Position numbers and translations under genes: made by a program. A stretch of 64,000 nt of DNA, taken from contig CBDFHU010000145.1 of assembly GCA_965247375.1 (NCBI GenBank), positions 1-64,000 on the forward strand. Reading direction: 5' to 3'. The notes beneath the pieces were generated by a model. That model did no database searches and was not told the origin of the DNA. It was given only the letters and a program-made list of their open reading frames with translations. The stretch comes from Arsenicibacter sp965247375. Lineage in GTDB: Bacteria; Bacteroidota; Bacteroidia; Cytophagales; Spirosomataceae. Shown in pieces: positions 1 to 7,829 of the stretch (its first letter is position 1; each line of letters starts with the position of its first letter).

Positions 1-2
1 TT

Positions 3-602
3 TATAAAGACAAAAATGCCTACTACATGGACGGCCCGTTCCGCAAAATGCTGCGTCCCGGTCAGCGGAATTACCTCGGCCATGTCAAATGCACGGTTCA
101 GGACATGAATCACCGAGAACTGGCACTCGGGTCAAACTCCCGCTCCGGCGATCAGTGGGATATCTGGCAGGCCGTGTATTCGCCGATGGGGCAGGATGGC
201 TACCCCAAACCGATCTGGGATAAATTAACCGGTGCTATCGACAGCAGTGTAGCCGGTTACTGGCGTGAGCATTATGACCTGCTCCACATTCTGAAACGGG
301 ACTGGGGTAAACTGGGGCCGAAGCTGACCGGCAAAATTCATATTTACTGCGGCGACATGGATAACTATTACCTGAATAACGCCGTCTATCTGATGGAAGA
401 TTTTCTGAAGCAGACCAAAGCCCCGCATTATTACGGAGAGGTCGATTACGGAGACCGGGCCGAACACTGCTGGAACGGCGATCATACCCAGCCAAACTAC
501 ATCAGCCGGTTGCGGTACAATACGCTGTATATGTCAAAAATCCTGAAACGGATCGAAACCAGTGCACCCAAAGGCGCCGATCTGACCAGCTGGCGGTATT
601 AA
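3..602 (+). CDS. C-terminal part of an esterase-like alpha/beta hydrolase (5' truncated by window edge)
   Basis: The reading frame is open from base 3 and already coding before the first ATG (base 27), so the gene starts upstream of the window. About 199 residues remain. The end of the protein has a segment GKIHIYCGDMDNYYLNNAV, then an acidic/aromatic stretch and an EHCWNGDH motif. This is the layout seen at the C terminus of putative esterases (enterochelin-esterase-like alpha/beta hydrolases), where an Asp and a late His complete the catalytic triad; the nucleophile Ser would lie outside the window. No terminator with a U-tract is evident, but a GC-rich inverted repeat (GGGCACGGCCC with GGGCCGTGCCC) follows the stop at about 612-636. 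The family call is from memory of similar proteins and is moderate. Confidence 0.5.
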   Translation, partial: YKDKNAYYMDGPFRKMLRPGQRNYLGHVKCTVQDMNHRELALGSNSRSGDQWDIWQAVYSPMGQDGYPKPIWDKLTGAIDSSVAGYWREHYDLLHILKRDWGKLGPKLTGKIHIYCGDMDNYYLNNAVYLMEDFLKQTKAPHYYGEVDYGDRAEHCWNGDHTQPNYISRLRYNTLYMSKILKRIETSAPKGADLTSWRY

Positions 603-642
603 AAAGCAAACGGGCACGGCCCGCGGGCCGTGCCCGTTTGCT

Positions 643-1662
643 TCACAAGGCAGTTAAGAAAGCCATGGTATCGACACCGTCGGCATAATCACTCAGTCCG
701 GGCAACTGGGTTTTACCAAACGCAATACTTCCGGGATACCAGCCGTCGGCCGAGGCTATTACCTGAATTTTTTCATCGTTTTCCTGTAAAAAAGTATTTA
801 CATCGTCCTGTGTGTCATAAAGCCGGTAATACAACACCGAAATCGGCGAGACCAGCCGGTCATCCTCGGTCATCAGCAGCAGACAGTTGTCCAGATGCGG
901 TACGCCGTTTACCAGATAAATCGATTTATTATAATCGTAGTTGTTGACGTACTTATGGTTGCTGGTATATTCCGGAATCAGCGCTTCCGTAACGCGCAGA
1001 AAACGTTGCAGGATATCTACATCCGGAATCAGGATGGTAGATACATTGCGGCATCCCAGCCCGTAATAACTCAGTACGTCTTCCGAGAGGGCCAGAAGTT
1101 GCGCATCCGACTCTACGCCGGTCAGTACCCCGACCGACGTCCGGTTGCGGCGGATAATGTGCGGCCGCTTGCCGAAATAGTAGTCGAAATAACGGGCTGT
1201 GTTATCGCTGCCGGTGGCGATAAAAGCGTCCGCAGCATTAAGCCGCTCGGCAATCTCGATCCGCTCACCCAATGCAGGGCTTATTTCTGTTATTTTTTGT
1301 ATTAAATAGTTGATAAGTACAATATCTTGGCTACTGAGTTTTGCCATAATCCGGTGCCCGCTTACCAATACACACAACAGGTCATGGAAACCGACAGCAG
1401 GGATATTGCCTGCCATTACGACACCTACCGATTTAATAGTTCCGGGTTCGGCCGGATAGGCAGAAGCCCAGGCAGTGAGGGCATCAGTCGTCAGCATGTG
1501 TTCACTGATCGCATGGAAAGCCCGTTTCACATTCGCAGGTGTAAACCAGTTATTCTGTCCGTTGGCCCGCCAGGCCATGTCTTCAATGTCGGCTTGCCCT
1601 TGGTCAGACCGTAAAAAGTCTCCGAGAGCAATAAAAGTTTGGATGCGTTCGTTTTGCGTCAT
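643..1662 (-). CDS. LuxC-type acyl-CoA reductase
   Basis: 339 residues matching the LuxC-like acyl-CoA reductase family (an NADPH-dependent, aldehyde-dehydrogenase-fold enzyme that reduces acyl-CoA or acyl-enzyme to aldehyde). Visible signs are the Rossmann-like stretch VVMAGNIPAVGFHDLL at residues 81-96, an ATGSDNTARYFDYYFG block (149-164), and the putative catalytic cysteine in GLGCRNVS (Cys204). The gene is divergent from the dicluster ferredoxin at 1785; this pairing is common in Bacteroidota, which suggests a redox link, though no partner has been proved here. A -7-like TATTTTTG lies on the minus strand at 1698-1691. No luxAB genes are present, so bioluminescence is not implied. Confidence 0.85.
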   Translation of the reverse strand: MTQNERIQTFIALGDFLRSDQGQADIEDMAWRANGQNNWFTPANVKRAFHAISEHMLTTDALTAWASAYPAEPGTIKSVGVVMAGNIPAVGFHDLLCVLVSGHRIMAKLSSQDIVLINYLIQKITEISPALGERIEIAERLNAADAFIATGSDNTARYFDYYFGKRPHIIRRNRTSVGVLTGVESDAQLLALSEDVLSYYGLGCRNVSTILIPDVDILQRFLRVTEALIPEYTSNHKYVNNYDYNKSIYLVNGVPHLDNCLLLMTEDDRLVSPISVLYYRLYDTQDDVNTFLQENDEKIQVIASADGWYPGSIAFGKTQLPGLSDYADGVDTMAFLTAL

Positions 1663-1706
1663 TCTTGTCAGACAATCGCTGATTTTACCACAAAAATAAC
1701 TAATAG

Positions 1707-1737
1707 TTTGCCCTAACCCTTTAAATAGTTATATTTG
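1707..1737 (+). promoter_or_regulatory. Consensus Bacteroidota sigma promoter of the ferredoxin gene
   Basis: TTTG at 1707-1710, exactly 19 bases, then TATATTTG at 1730-1737. This matches the -33 TTTG / -7 TAnnTTTG architecture known for the primary sigma factor of Bacteroidota. It lies 47 bases before the ferredoxin ATG at 1785. Confidence 0.7.
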
Positions 1738-1784
1738 TTGTCCAAAAGTCGAACCTATTTTTCTGCACATAACCTAGTACGCTC

Positions 1785-2135
1785 ATGGCTATCATGATCA
1801 CTGACGAGTGCATCAACTGCGGTGCCTGCGAACCCGAATGCCCGAATACTGCTATCTACGAAGGTGGCGTAGAATGGACATGGGGCGGGGGAACAAGCCT
1901 GAATGAAGTTGATTTTGGTGACGGAACCATTGTTAGTGGTAAAGCACCGCAAGCACCCGTCTCCGACGAGTTTTATTACATTGTTTCCGATAAATGTACG
2001 GAATGTGTAGGTTTCCACGAAGAGCCGCAGTGTGCTGCCGTTTGTCCGGTTGACTGCTGTGTGCCGGATCCTGAGCACGAAGAAGAAGACGATACGCTGC
2101 TGGCCAAGAAAGCCTGGCTGCACGCTGAAGAATAA
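1785..2135 (+). CDS. 4Fe-4S dicluster ferredoxin
   Basis: 116 residues. Small soluble electron carrier with two [4Fe-4S] sites. Cluster one has the motif CINCGACEPECP (Cys9, 12, 15, 19). Cluster two has CTECVGF...CAAVCPVDCC (Cys71, 74, 83, 87). The insert between the clusters (about residues 28-66) and the wider spacing in the second motif are typical of the Alvin-type ferredoxin found in many aerobic bacteria. The tail is acidic (EHEEEDD). It is expressed alone from the promoter at 1707-1737, ends at a strong terminator, and is divergent from the acyl-CoA reductase, a plausible but unproven redox partner. Confidence 0.92.
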   Translation: MAIMITDECINCGACEPECPNTAIYEGGVEWTWGGGTSLNEVDFGDGTIVSGKAPQAPVSDEFYYIVSDKCTECVGFHEEPQCAAVCPVDCCVPDPEHEEEDDTLLAKKAWLHAEE

Positions 2136-2160
2136 CCGGAACATACGTTTACCGGCTACT

Positions 2161-2191
2161 AAACCCGACCAACTACCTGGTCGGGTTTTTT
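2161..2191 (+). terminator. Rho-independent terminator of the ferredoxin gene
   Basis: AAACCCGACC, an 8-base loop, then GGTCGGGTTT running into TTT. Perfect 10-bp stem with a T-tract, 26 bases after the ferredoxin stop. Confidence 0.88.
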
Positions 2192-2475
2192 GTTTGGCAA
2201 AAAATTAGTTCTGCCAAATCAAATTGGATAATCACGGGGAAATACAGAACTTACCTATAACTATAGCGAGGTTTAAAATCTTAGAAAATTTCAAAAAAAT
2301 GTTAAGTTTTCTTGGATTTTAGGTTTAAAAAGTAAGATGTTTTAAACAAAATTAGTGGAAAATGACCAGAAATAGGTTTAAAGGTTGAATTACCTGTTGC
2401 ATCAATTAAATTTTGTAATAAACTTTGTGCCGTTCAATAAAAGTTTACAAAACCACTGTTTAGCCAAAGTAAATT
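2192..2475. other. AT-rich non-coding spacer before the porin-amt pair
   Basis: Long AT-rich gap with runs such as GTTTAAAATC and AGGTTTAAA repeated in slightly different forms (about 2269-2390). No ORF with coding character and no clear hairpin after the ferredoxin terminator. It probably holds the promoter and nitrogen-dependent control sites of the porin and amt genes, but I could not assign a consensus promoter or a sigma-54 site. Confidence 0.4.
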
Positions 2476-3630
2476 ATGAAAAAGATCTTTTTACTAGCTG
2501 CCTGTTTCATGGGTGCCGTATCTGCAAAAGCACAGGATTCTACCGGAACCGATTCCGGGAAATTTACCTTTTCCGGATACATGGATACCTACTATTTCGG
2601 CAACTTTAATAACCCGAAAAGTCAGTCAAACATGGGGTTAAATGCACTGGGCAGCTCAAATGCCCGGGCGTTCGATCAGAAGTCAGGTCAGTTCGGAATT
2701 GGTTTGATTCAGGCAAAAGCGGCCTATAGTTCAGATAAGGTAGACGCTGTTATGGATATGGCATTCGGTCCTTTCGCGGATCTGGGCAACTACGGTAACA
2801 ATGTTGGTTTTCTCGGTGCCGGCTCAACGTCTCTGGCAATCAAGCAGGCCTATGTAACACTGAAAGCAACCAGCAAACTGAGCTTTACTGCCGGTCAGTT
2901 CGGTACGCACATTGGCTATGAAGTCATTGATGCCCCTGTAAACTTTAACTACTCGCTGTCTAACCTGTTTAACAATGGTCCTTTCTATCACATCGGTCTG
3001 AAAGGCCAGTACTCGTTCAGCGACAAGGCGTATTTGATGCTCGGTGTCGTGAACAACGTCGATAATATTTTCGACAACAATAAGAAAAAAGGTCTGATTG
3101 GTCAGTTCTTCTTCTCGCCGGTTTCGGGCTGGAACGTGTACCTGAACGCTATTGCCTCAAACGAAGCCTCGCAGGATGTAAATGGTGTGACAGCAGACGA
3201 TGCTTCATACGCACTCTTTGACCTGACAACTACCTATCAGATTACCTCTAAGTTCTACGTAGGCCTGAATGCGGCAACCGGTTCCCAGAAAGGAGATTTT
3301 CAGAATGCAGGTGGACCGTCAGAGAAAAAGACATGGGGTGGTTTTGCACTCTATACCAACTACGCCTTCTCTGACAAGTTTGCGTTAGGGGCCCGTTATG
3401 AATCATTCGACAACAAGAGCGGTGTCCGTGCGCTGACAGACGCAGCCGGCAACGGAGCAAGCGTTAACTCGATCACATTCACCGGCAACATCACAACGGG
3501 TGGTGGTCACGTACTGCTGAAGCCGGAACTGCGTATCGACAGCTACTCTGCTAATAAGTTTGAGAAAAACGATGGTTCGCTCTCTAAGTCGCAAACGACA
3601 TTGGGTATGGCTGCCATCTTCAAGTTCTGA
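2476..3630 (+). CDS. Outer-membrane beta-barrel porin (BBP2/OmpL-like)
   Basis: 384 residues with a clear signal peptide (MKKIFLLAACFMGAVSAKA, cleavage before QDS). The mature protein is rich in alternating aromatic/polar beta-strands (FTFSGYMDTYYFGNF, LSFTAGQFGTHIGYE, FALGARYESFDN) and ends in Phe (AAIFKF), as expected of an outer-membrane barrel; it fits the putative beta-barrel porin-2 family. It lies 75 bases upstream of the ammonium transporter in the same direction with no terminator between, so the two are likely co-transcribed. By context it may let ammonium or another nitrogen source cross the outer membrane. That role is an inference. Confidence 0.82.
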   Translation: MKKIFLLAACFMGAVSAKAQDSTGTDSGKFTFSGYMDTYYFGNFNNPKSQSNMGLNALGSSNARAFDQKSGQFGIGLIQAKAAYSSDKVDAVMDMAFGPFADLGNYGNNVGFLGAGSTSLAIKQAYVTLKATSKLSFTAGQFGTHIGYEVIDAPVNFNYSLSNLFNNGPFYHIGLKGQYSFSDKAYLMLGVVNNVDNIFDNNKKKGLIGQFFFSPVSGWNVYLNAIASNEASQDVNGVTADDASYALFDLTTTYQITSKFYVGLNAATGSQKGDFQNAGGPSEKKTWGGFALYTNYAFSDKFALGARYESFDNKSGVRALTDAAGNGASVNSITFTGNITTGGGHVLLKPELRIDSYSANKFEKNDGSLSKSQTTLGMAAIFKF

Positions 3631-3705
3631 TTTTCTTAACATAAACATATGCAGTTAACCCTTACCAATCGCTAATCTATTGTACAACAAAAACCCAGTA
3701 AGTCT

Positions 3706-5028
3706 ATGTCACGTTACATCCCTCTCGCTCTGCTGCTGATTATCAGCGTCATGGGTATTCTGATGCCCTCTGTTCCAACTCAAATCGTTACCGAAGGTAT
3801 CGATACCGGTGATACCGCGTGGATGTTGGTTTCTTCTGCATTGGTATTGTTGATGACTCCCGGCCTGGCGTATTTCTACGGCGGTATGGTTAACAACAAA
3901 AACGTTATCTCAACCATGCTGCAAAGCTTCATCGCAATGGGTGTAATCAGCATCATGTGGGTGGTTGTTGGCTTTAGCCTTGCATTTGGTGATGATATCG
4001 GTGGTTTCATCGGCGACCCGACTACGTTCTTTATGTTCAAAGGCGTTCTGGACGGCAAACCATGGTCACTGGCTGCTACCATTCCGCTGGTTGTGTTTGC
4101 ATTCTTCCAGCTGAAGTTTGCGGTGATCACACCGGCCCTGGTAACAGGCTCAATGGCTGAGCGGATCAACTTCCGCTCTTACGTTCTGTTCATGATCCTG
4201 TTCTGCCTGTTCGTTTACACGCCGCTGGCACACTGGACATGGCACCCGGATGGTTTCCTGTTCAAGATGGGTGTTCTTGACTTCGCCGGTGGTACCGTTG
4301 TACACATGTCTGCCGGTTGGGCTGCCTTAGCCGGAGCAATCTACCTGAAGCGCCGTAAATCACACATGGAAGCCAACTACTTCCCGCCTGCCAACATTCC
4401 GTTCGTGCTGTTAGGTACCGGTTTACTGTGGTTCGGCTGGTTTGGTTTCAACGCCGGTTCGGCAGTTGGTGCGTCTCCCCTTGCAGCTTCAGCGTTCGCA
4501 ACAACAAACACAGCTGCAGCGGCTGCCGGTCTGTCATGGGTACTGTTTGATGCGGCAAAAGGTAAGAAAGTATCTGCGCTGGGTTTCGCTATCGGTGCGG
4601 TTGTGGGTCTGGTTGCCATTACCCCTGCGGCTGGTTTCGTAACAATTCCGTCGTCAATCTTTATCGGTTCAGTAGCCGGTATGATCAGTAACTTCGTAGC
4701 TCACCTGCGTACTAAATCAACGCTTGACGACACACTTGATGTATTCCCTTGCCACGGTGTTGGTGGTATCGTTGGTATGCTGATGACAGGTATCTTTGCG
4801 TCAAAAGGGGTTAACTCAGCGGTGACGGTAGAAGGTCTGGCATTCGGTGAAACCGGTCTGTTTATCGAGCACGTTAAGGCGCTGTTCATCGTATCAGCTT
4901 TCGCCTTCGGCGGTTCACTACTGCTGCTGAAAGTTACTGATCTGATCCTGCCGCTACGTGTATCTGAAGACGACGAAAAAGTTGGTCTGGACGTAAGTCA
5001 GCACGACGAGTTCCTGATCGAGGCATAA
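3706..5028 (+). CDS. amt: Ammonium transporter Amt
   Basis: 440 residues, about 11 membrane helices after an N-terminal hydrophobic segment. Family signatures are present: the segment around GGMVNNKNVISTMLQS, the DFAGGTVVHMSAGWAALAGA block with the conserved Asp of the recruitment site, LLWFGWFGFNAGSA, and HGVGGIVGMLMTGIFA with the second pore His. It moves ammonium (as NH3/NH4+) across the inner membrane. The usual glnK partner does not follow; downstream is a hairpin and then a convergent pseudogene. The short acidic C-terminal tail (SEDDEKVGLDVSQHDEF) is the part that would contact a PII protein encoded elsewhere. Confidence 0.95.
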   Translation: MSRYIPLALLLIISVMGILMPSVPTQIVTEGIDTGDTAWMLVSSALVLLMTPGLAYFYGGMVNNKNVISTMLQSFIAMGVISIMWVVVGFSLAFGDDIGGFIGDPTTFFMFKGVLDGKPWSLAATIPLVVFAFFQLKFAVITPALVTGSMAERINFRSYVLFMILFCLFVYTPLAHWTWHPDGFLFKMGVLDFAGGTVVHMSAGWAALAGAIYLKRRKSHMEANYFPPANIPFVLLGTGLLWFGWFGFNAGSAVGASPLAASAFATTNTAAAAAGLSWVLFDAAKGKKVSALGFAIGAVVGLVAITPAAGFVTIPSSIFIGSVAGMISNFVAHLRTKSTLDDTLDVFPCHGVGGIVGMLMTGIFASKGVNSAVTVEGLAFGETGLFIEHVKALFIVSAFAFGGSLLLLKVTDLILPLRVSEDDEKVGLDVSQHDEFLIEA

Positions 5029-5036
5029 TATAAACC

Positions 5037-5139
5037 GATACAGGTTGTTCACTGACGACTCAGCGGACAACCTGTATCAACAAACCTGAAACTGACAGAT
5101 CCACAGGCCGGCCTTGTTGGCACTTAACCCTGTGGTTTT
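5037..5139 (+). terminator. Two consecutive hairpins after amt
   Basis: First hairpin: GATACAGGTTGT (5037-5048) with ACAACCTGTATC (5067-5078), a perfect 12-bp stem but no T-tract. Second: CCACAGG (5101-5107) with CCTGTGG (5129-5135) followed by TTTTG. Together they probably end the porin-amt transcript. Confidence 0.6.
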
Positions 5140-5186
5140 GTTGTACTCCGGGAAGCGGTTCGCCTTTGGCGTGCGGTTTCTTCGTT

Positions 5187-6053
5187 TTAAGGGTTTTCTA
5201 CTTTCGGTGAATGGTAGACCAGTACCGGAATATGGGCCCGCAAGACCATACGCTTAGTCAGGCTCGGATTCAGCAGGCCGTCCAGAAAACCCCGCTCGCG
5301 GGTTGTCATCACCAGCAAATCAGCCTTGTGTTTATCCAGATAATCCGAAACACCGCCGGTAACGGTACGGGCATGGATCAGATTAACCCGTAGCGGGTCA
5401 TTGCCCAGCGTACGCTGCAGCTGCTCCTTAAACTGTTCGTCGTCAACACACATCCGGCTGGTTATCGGCATTGACCTTCAGAAAATGCAGACGTCCGCCA
5501 AAATCGGCTGTCAGCTGCGATACCTGTTGCAACACTGCCCGCTCGTCAAACTCAAGCTGGGTTGCAAAAATAACGTTATTAAAGAGAACCGGTTTTGGGG
5601 TTTCGTCACTTCTTCGGGCGCGGGAACAACCAGAACCGGGCAGGAGGCATCGAGGGCAACATCCGTGGCCGCACTGCCCGCCAGCCAGTCAAAAAACGTG
5701 CTCATAGTATGGCGGCCGGTAATGATAAGATCAACATTACGGTCACGGGCGGCGCTCAGAATTTCATCCTCAATACCACCCATCCGCCATTCAGTGTCAA
5801 CAGTTAATCCTCCGGCCCGTAGCTGAGCGGCCAGATGATCCAGCTGTTCGTGTCCGATCTTTTCCAGGTCATAGGCCGCTGCAACGCCAACACCTAAATC
5901 ACCGACAGTTGGTAAGGTAGTATCGGGCAGGGGGGGCTGGTGTACATGCAGCAGAATCAGGGTAGCCTGGTACTTACCGGCAAATGTTTTAGCCCATTGC
6001 AGCGCCAGCGAGGCCGAGGAAGTGAAGTCGGTAGGAAAGAGAATCGTTTTCAT
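5187..6053 (-). pseudogene. Tandem-domain universal stress protein, disrupted by two compensating frameshifts
   Basis: Read on the minus strand from 6053, the protein begins MKTILFPTDFTSSASLALQW, the standard UspA start, and has a GRHTMSTFFDWLAGS nucleotide-binding-type loop near residues 117-131, so domain one is intact. Near 5604-5612 the frame is lost by one base: the natural continuation, KPVLFNNVIFATQLEFDE, is in another frame. At 5446-5452 an ACACACA run (GTGTGTGT minus one unit on the coding strand) shifts the frame by two, and the original frame resumes with VDDEQFKEQL to the end (KVENP, stop at 5187). The net loss is three bases, so both ends are in one frame while about 50 residues between are not. 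An intact gene would code for about 290 residues, the normal length of tandem USPs. Sequencing error is possible. Confidence 0.8.
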
Positions 6054-6138
6054 ATGAGAACTATTTATGTTACTACGATTAACAATATAAAACCAGACAG
6101 AACCAAAAAATGTGTGTAAAATCTATGTTAATGGTTAC

Positions 6139-6163
6139 GTAGAGACGCAAGATCTTGCGTCTC
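6139..6163 (+). repeat. Palindromic REP-like repeat, copy 1
   Basis: 25 bases starting GTAGAGACGCAAGATC. It contains a perfect 22-bp palindrome (GAGACGCAAGA and its complement) and is the exact reverse complement of copy 2, 29 bases downstream. Confidence 0.85.
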
Positions 6164-6192
6164 AGCAGCAGGTAATCAAATGGAAGGGAATT

Positions 6193-6217
6193 GAGACGCA
6201 AGATCTTGCGTCTCTAC
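6193..6217 (-). repeat. Palindromic REP-like repeat, copy 2 (inverted)
   Basis: 25 bases ending in GTCTCTAC. Exact reverse complement of copy 1, so the two form a long hairpin with a 29-base spacer, the layout of a REPIN (paired inverted REP sequences). Confidence 0.85.
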
Positions 6218-6273
6218 GAGAAATCCCGGGATTCTGGTAACTTTGACGGGGATTAGTAAAATATTATAAAACA

Positions 6274-6298
6274 GGGACGCAACATATTGCGACTCTAC
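6274..6298 (-). repeat. Diverged third copy of the palindromic repeat
   Basis: GGGACGCAACATATTGCGAC followed by TCTAC. Same orientation as copy 2 with several changes in the middle and at the left end. It lies 28 bases before the next start codon. Confidence 0.65.
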
Positions 6299-6326
6299 CG
6301 TATTTTGCGGGCAAACCAGAGAACTG

Positions 6327-6887
6327 ATGGATATCAAAAATAATCCGGGTTTCGACCCACAGGAAATTGCCGAACTCAAGGAAGAGTGTCAGGCTGAAGG
6401 CATGTCATTCGTTTACGTAGAAGACGAAGAAGTGGAAATGCTCGAAACAGGTGAGTGTGAGCATGTTCAGTTTGTCGGTACGTACCAGGGTAAGGAAGTT
6501 ATCTACGATGCCCTGATTTATACACTCCGTCTGCACCACAGCAGCCTGGTGTATGAAATGGCCATTGAAGAACTCAAAAAGTCATATCCGAATTATGTTC
6601 CGGTTGAAGAGCGGAATGCCAATTACAAGATTACGGCCGAAGAAGAGGAAGATGCCGAAACAGCATTGACCGAAATTATCGAAGAACTGGAAGAAACCGA
6701 AGCCGTTAAGGTGCAGGAATACGTTGAGGTAGATACTGATTTCGAGTATGGTATCAGCCTGGACGTTTGTCTGAACGTAGAAGAAATCGATGAAGATGTG
6801 ATCGGAAATTTCATCAAAAACTTCAACAGCAACACGCTGACACTGGATCAGACCATGTATTCGTTCTCCGATAACGGACAGGAATAG
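6327..6887 (+). CDS. Acidic conserved hypothetical protein
   Basis: 186 residues, strongly acidic, with no signal peptide, membrane segment or recognised catalytic motif. The middle (about residues 95-135) is a Glu-rich, probably helical region (EEEEDAETALTEIIEELEE), flanked by more ordered segments (N-terminal VYVEDEEVEMLETGECEHV; C-terminal YGISLDVCLNVEEIDEDV). I do not recognise a named family; similar acidic proteins precede moxR-type genes in Cytophagales as far as I recall. It is upstream of the MoxR ATPase in the same direction but separated by a hairpin at 6899-6954, so it may be only loosely co-regulated. Confidence 0.75.
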   Translation: MDIKNNPGFDPQEIAELKEECQAEGMSFVYVEDEEVEMLETGECEHVQFVGTYQGKEVIYDALIYTLRLHHSSLVYEMAIEELKKSYPNYVPVEERNANYKITAEEEEDAETALTEIIEELEETEAVKVQEYVEVDTDFEYGISLDVCLNVEEIDEDVIGNFIKNFNSNTLTLDQTMYSFSDNGQE

Positions 6888-6898
6888 TCTTTTGTACA

Positions 6899-6954
6899 AA
6901 AAGGGAAGTAACAGGGTAAGACTGCCGGTGCGCAGCCTCCTTTACTTCCCTTTT
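6899..6954 (+). terminator. Long-looped hairpin after the acidic hypothetical gene
   Basis: AAAAGGGAAGTAA (6899-6911) pairs with TTACTTCCCTTTT (6942-6954), a 13-bp perfect stem around a 30-base GC-rich loop, followed by a pyrimidine-rich run. Placed as a terminator 11 bases after the stop at 6887. It ends 13 bases before the moxR ATG, so it could also act in that gene's leader. Confidence 0.55.
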
Positions 6955-6967
6955 CTCTTTTCTGGTC

Positions 6968-7816
6968 ATGAAACAGCACTTTTCCGGAACGAATCAATAC
7001 GTTGCCACCCACGAATTGAGCATTGCCGTCAATGCAGCGATTGCCTTGCAGAAACCCTTGCTGATAAAGGGAGAACCTGGTACGGGCAAAACACTTCTGG
7101 CCTACGAAATTGCCGGTGCTCTGCAAAAACCGCTGTTTACCTGGCATGTTAAGTCAACGACTACAGCGCAACAGGGGTTATATGAATACGACGCCGTTTC
7201 GCGCCTGCGGGATTCTCAGCTCGGTGATGCCAGAATCGGGGATCTTGACGCGTATATCAAAAAAGGAAAGTTGTGGGAGGCCTTTGACTCCGGGGAACAG
7301 GCGGTTTTGCTGATCGACGAAATCGATAAGGCCGATATTGAGTTTCCGAACGACCTGTTGCAGGAGCTGGACCGGATGGAATTTTATTGCTACGAACTCC
7401 GGCGGACCATTGCTGCGCGTCACCGGCCGGTTGTAATCATTACCTCCAACAATGAAAAGGAGTTGCCGGATGCCTTTCTGCGGCGGTGCTTTTTTCACTA
7501 CATCCGGTTTCCGGATAAAGATACTATGGAAGAGATCGTGCGGGTTCATTTTCCGGTATTACCACAGGAGTTAATGACGAAAGCCCTGTCGGTCTTCTTC
7601 AGCATCCGTGATGTGAAGGCCCTGAAGAAAAAGCCCTCGACCAGTGAGCTCATTGACTGGATCCGGCTGTTGCTGGTTTCGGGGGTTACTGAAGACGATC
7701 TGACTGATCTGGAAGCCCTGAATGAGCTGCCGCCTTATGTCGGGGCACTTTTGAAAAACGAGCAGGATACGGTTCTGTTAACGGCGTTAAAGCAAAAGGG
7801 AACACGTCCATATTAA
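6968..7816 (+). CDS. MoxR-family AAA+ ATPase
   Basis: 282 residues. Walker A is GEPGTGKT (35-42), Walker B is AVLLIDEIDKAD (112-123), and a sensor region (IITSNNEKELPDAFLRRC) follows near 156-173. MoxR ATPases are chaperone-like machines that work with VWA-domain partners to insert metals or mature protein complexes. The next gene, 13 bases downstream, is exactly such a partner (CoxE-type VWA protein), so the two should form one functional unit. The substrate is not evident from this window. Confidence 0.9.
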   Translation: MKQHFSGTNQYVATHELSIAVNAAIALQKPLLIKGEPGTGKTLLAYEIAGALQKPLFTWHVKSTTTAQQGLYEYDAVSRLRDSQLGDARIGDLDAYIKKGKLWEAFDSGEQAVLLIDEIDKADIEFPNDLLQELDRMEFYCYELRRTIAARHRPVVIITSNNEKELPDAFLRRCFFHYIRFPDKDTMEEIVRVHFPVLPQELMTKALSVFFSIRDVKALKKKPSTSELIDWIRLLLVSGVTEDDLTDLEALNELPPYVGALLKNEQDTVLLTALKQKGTRPY

Positions 7817-7829
7817 ACGGTTGCCGCCC

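Noticed and set aside
27..602. ATG at 27 as the start of the first gene
   Set aside because: The frame is open and coding-like upstream to base 3, so the gene begins outside the window.
643..1662. Bioluminescence gene because of the LuxC family
   Set aside because: No luxAB, luxD or luxE is present; LuxC-type reductases are common without light production.
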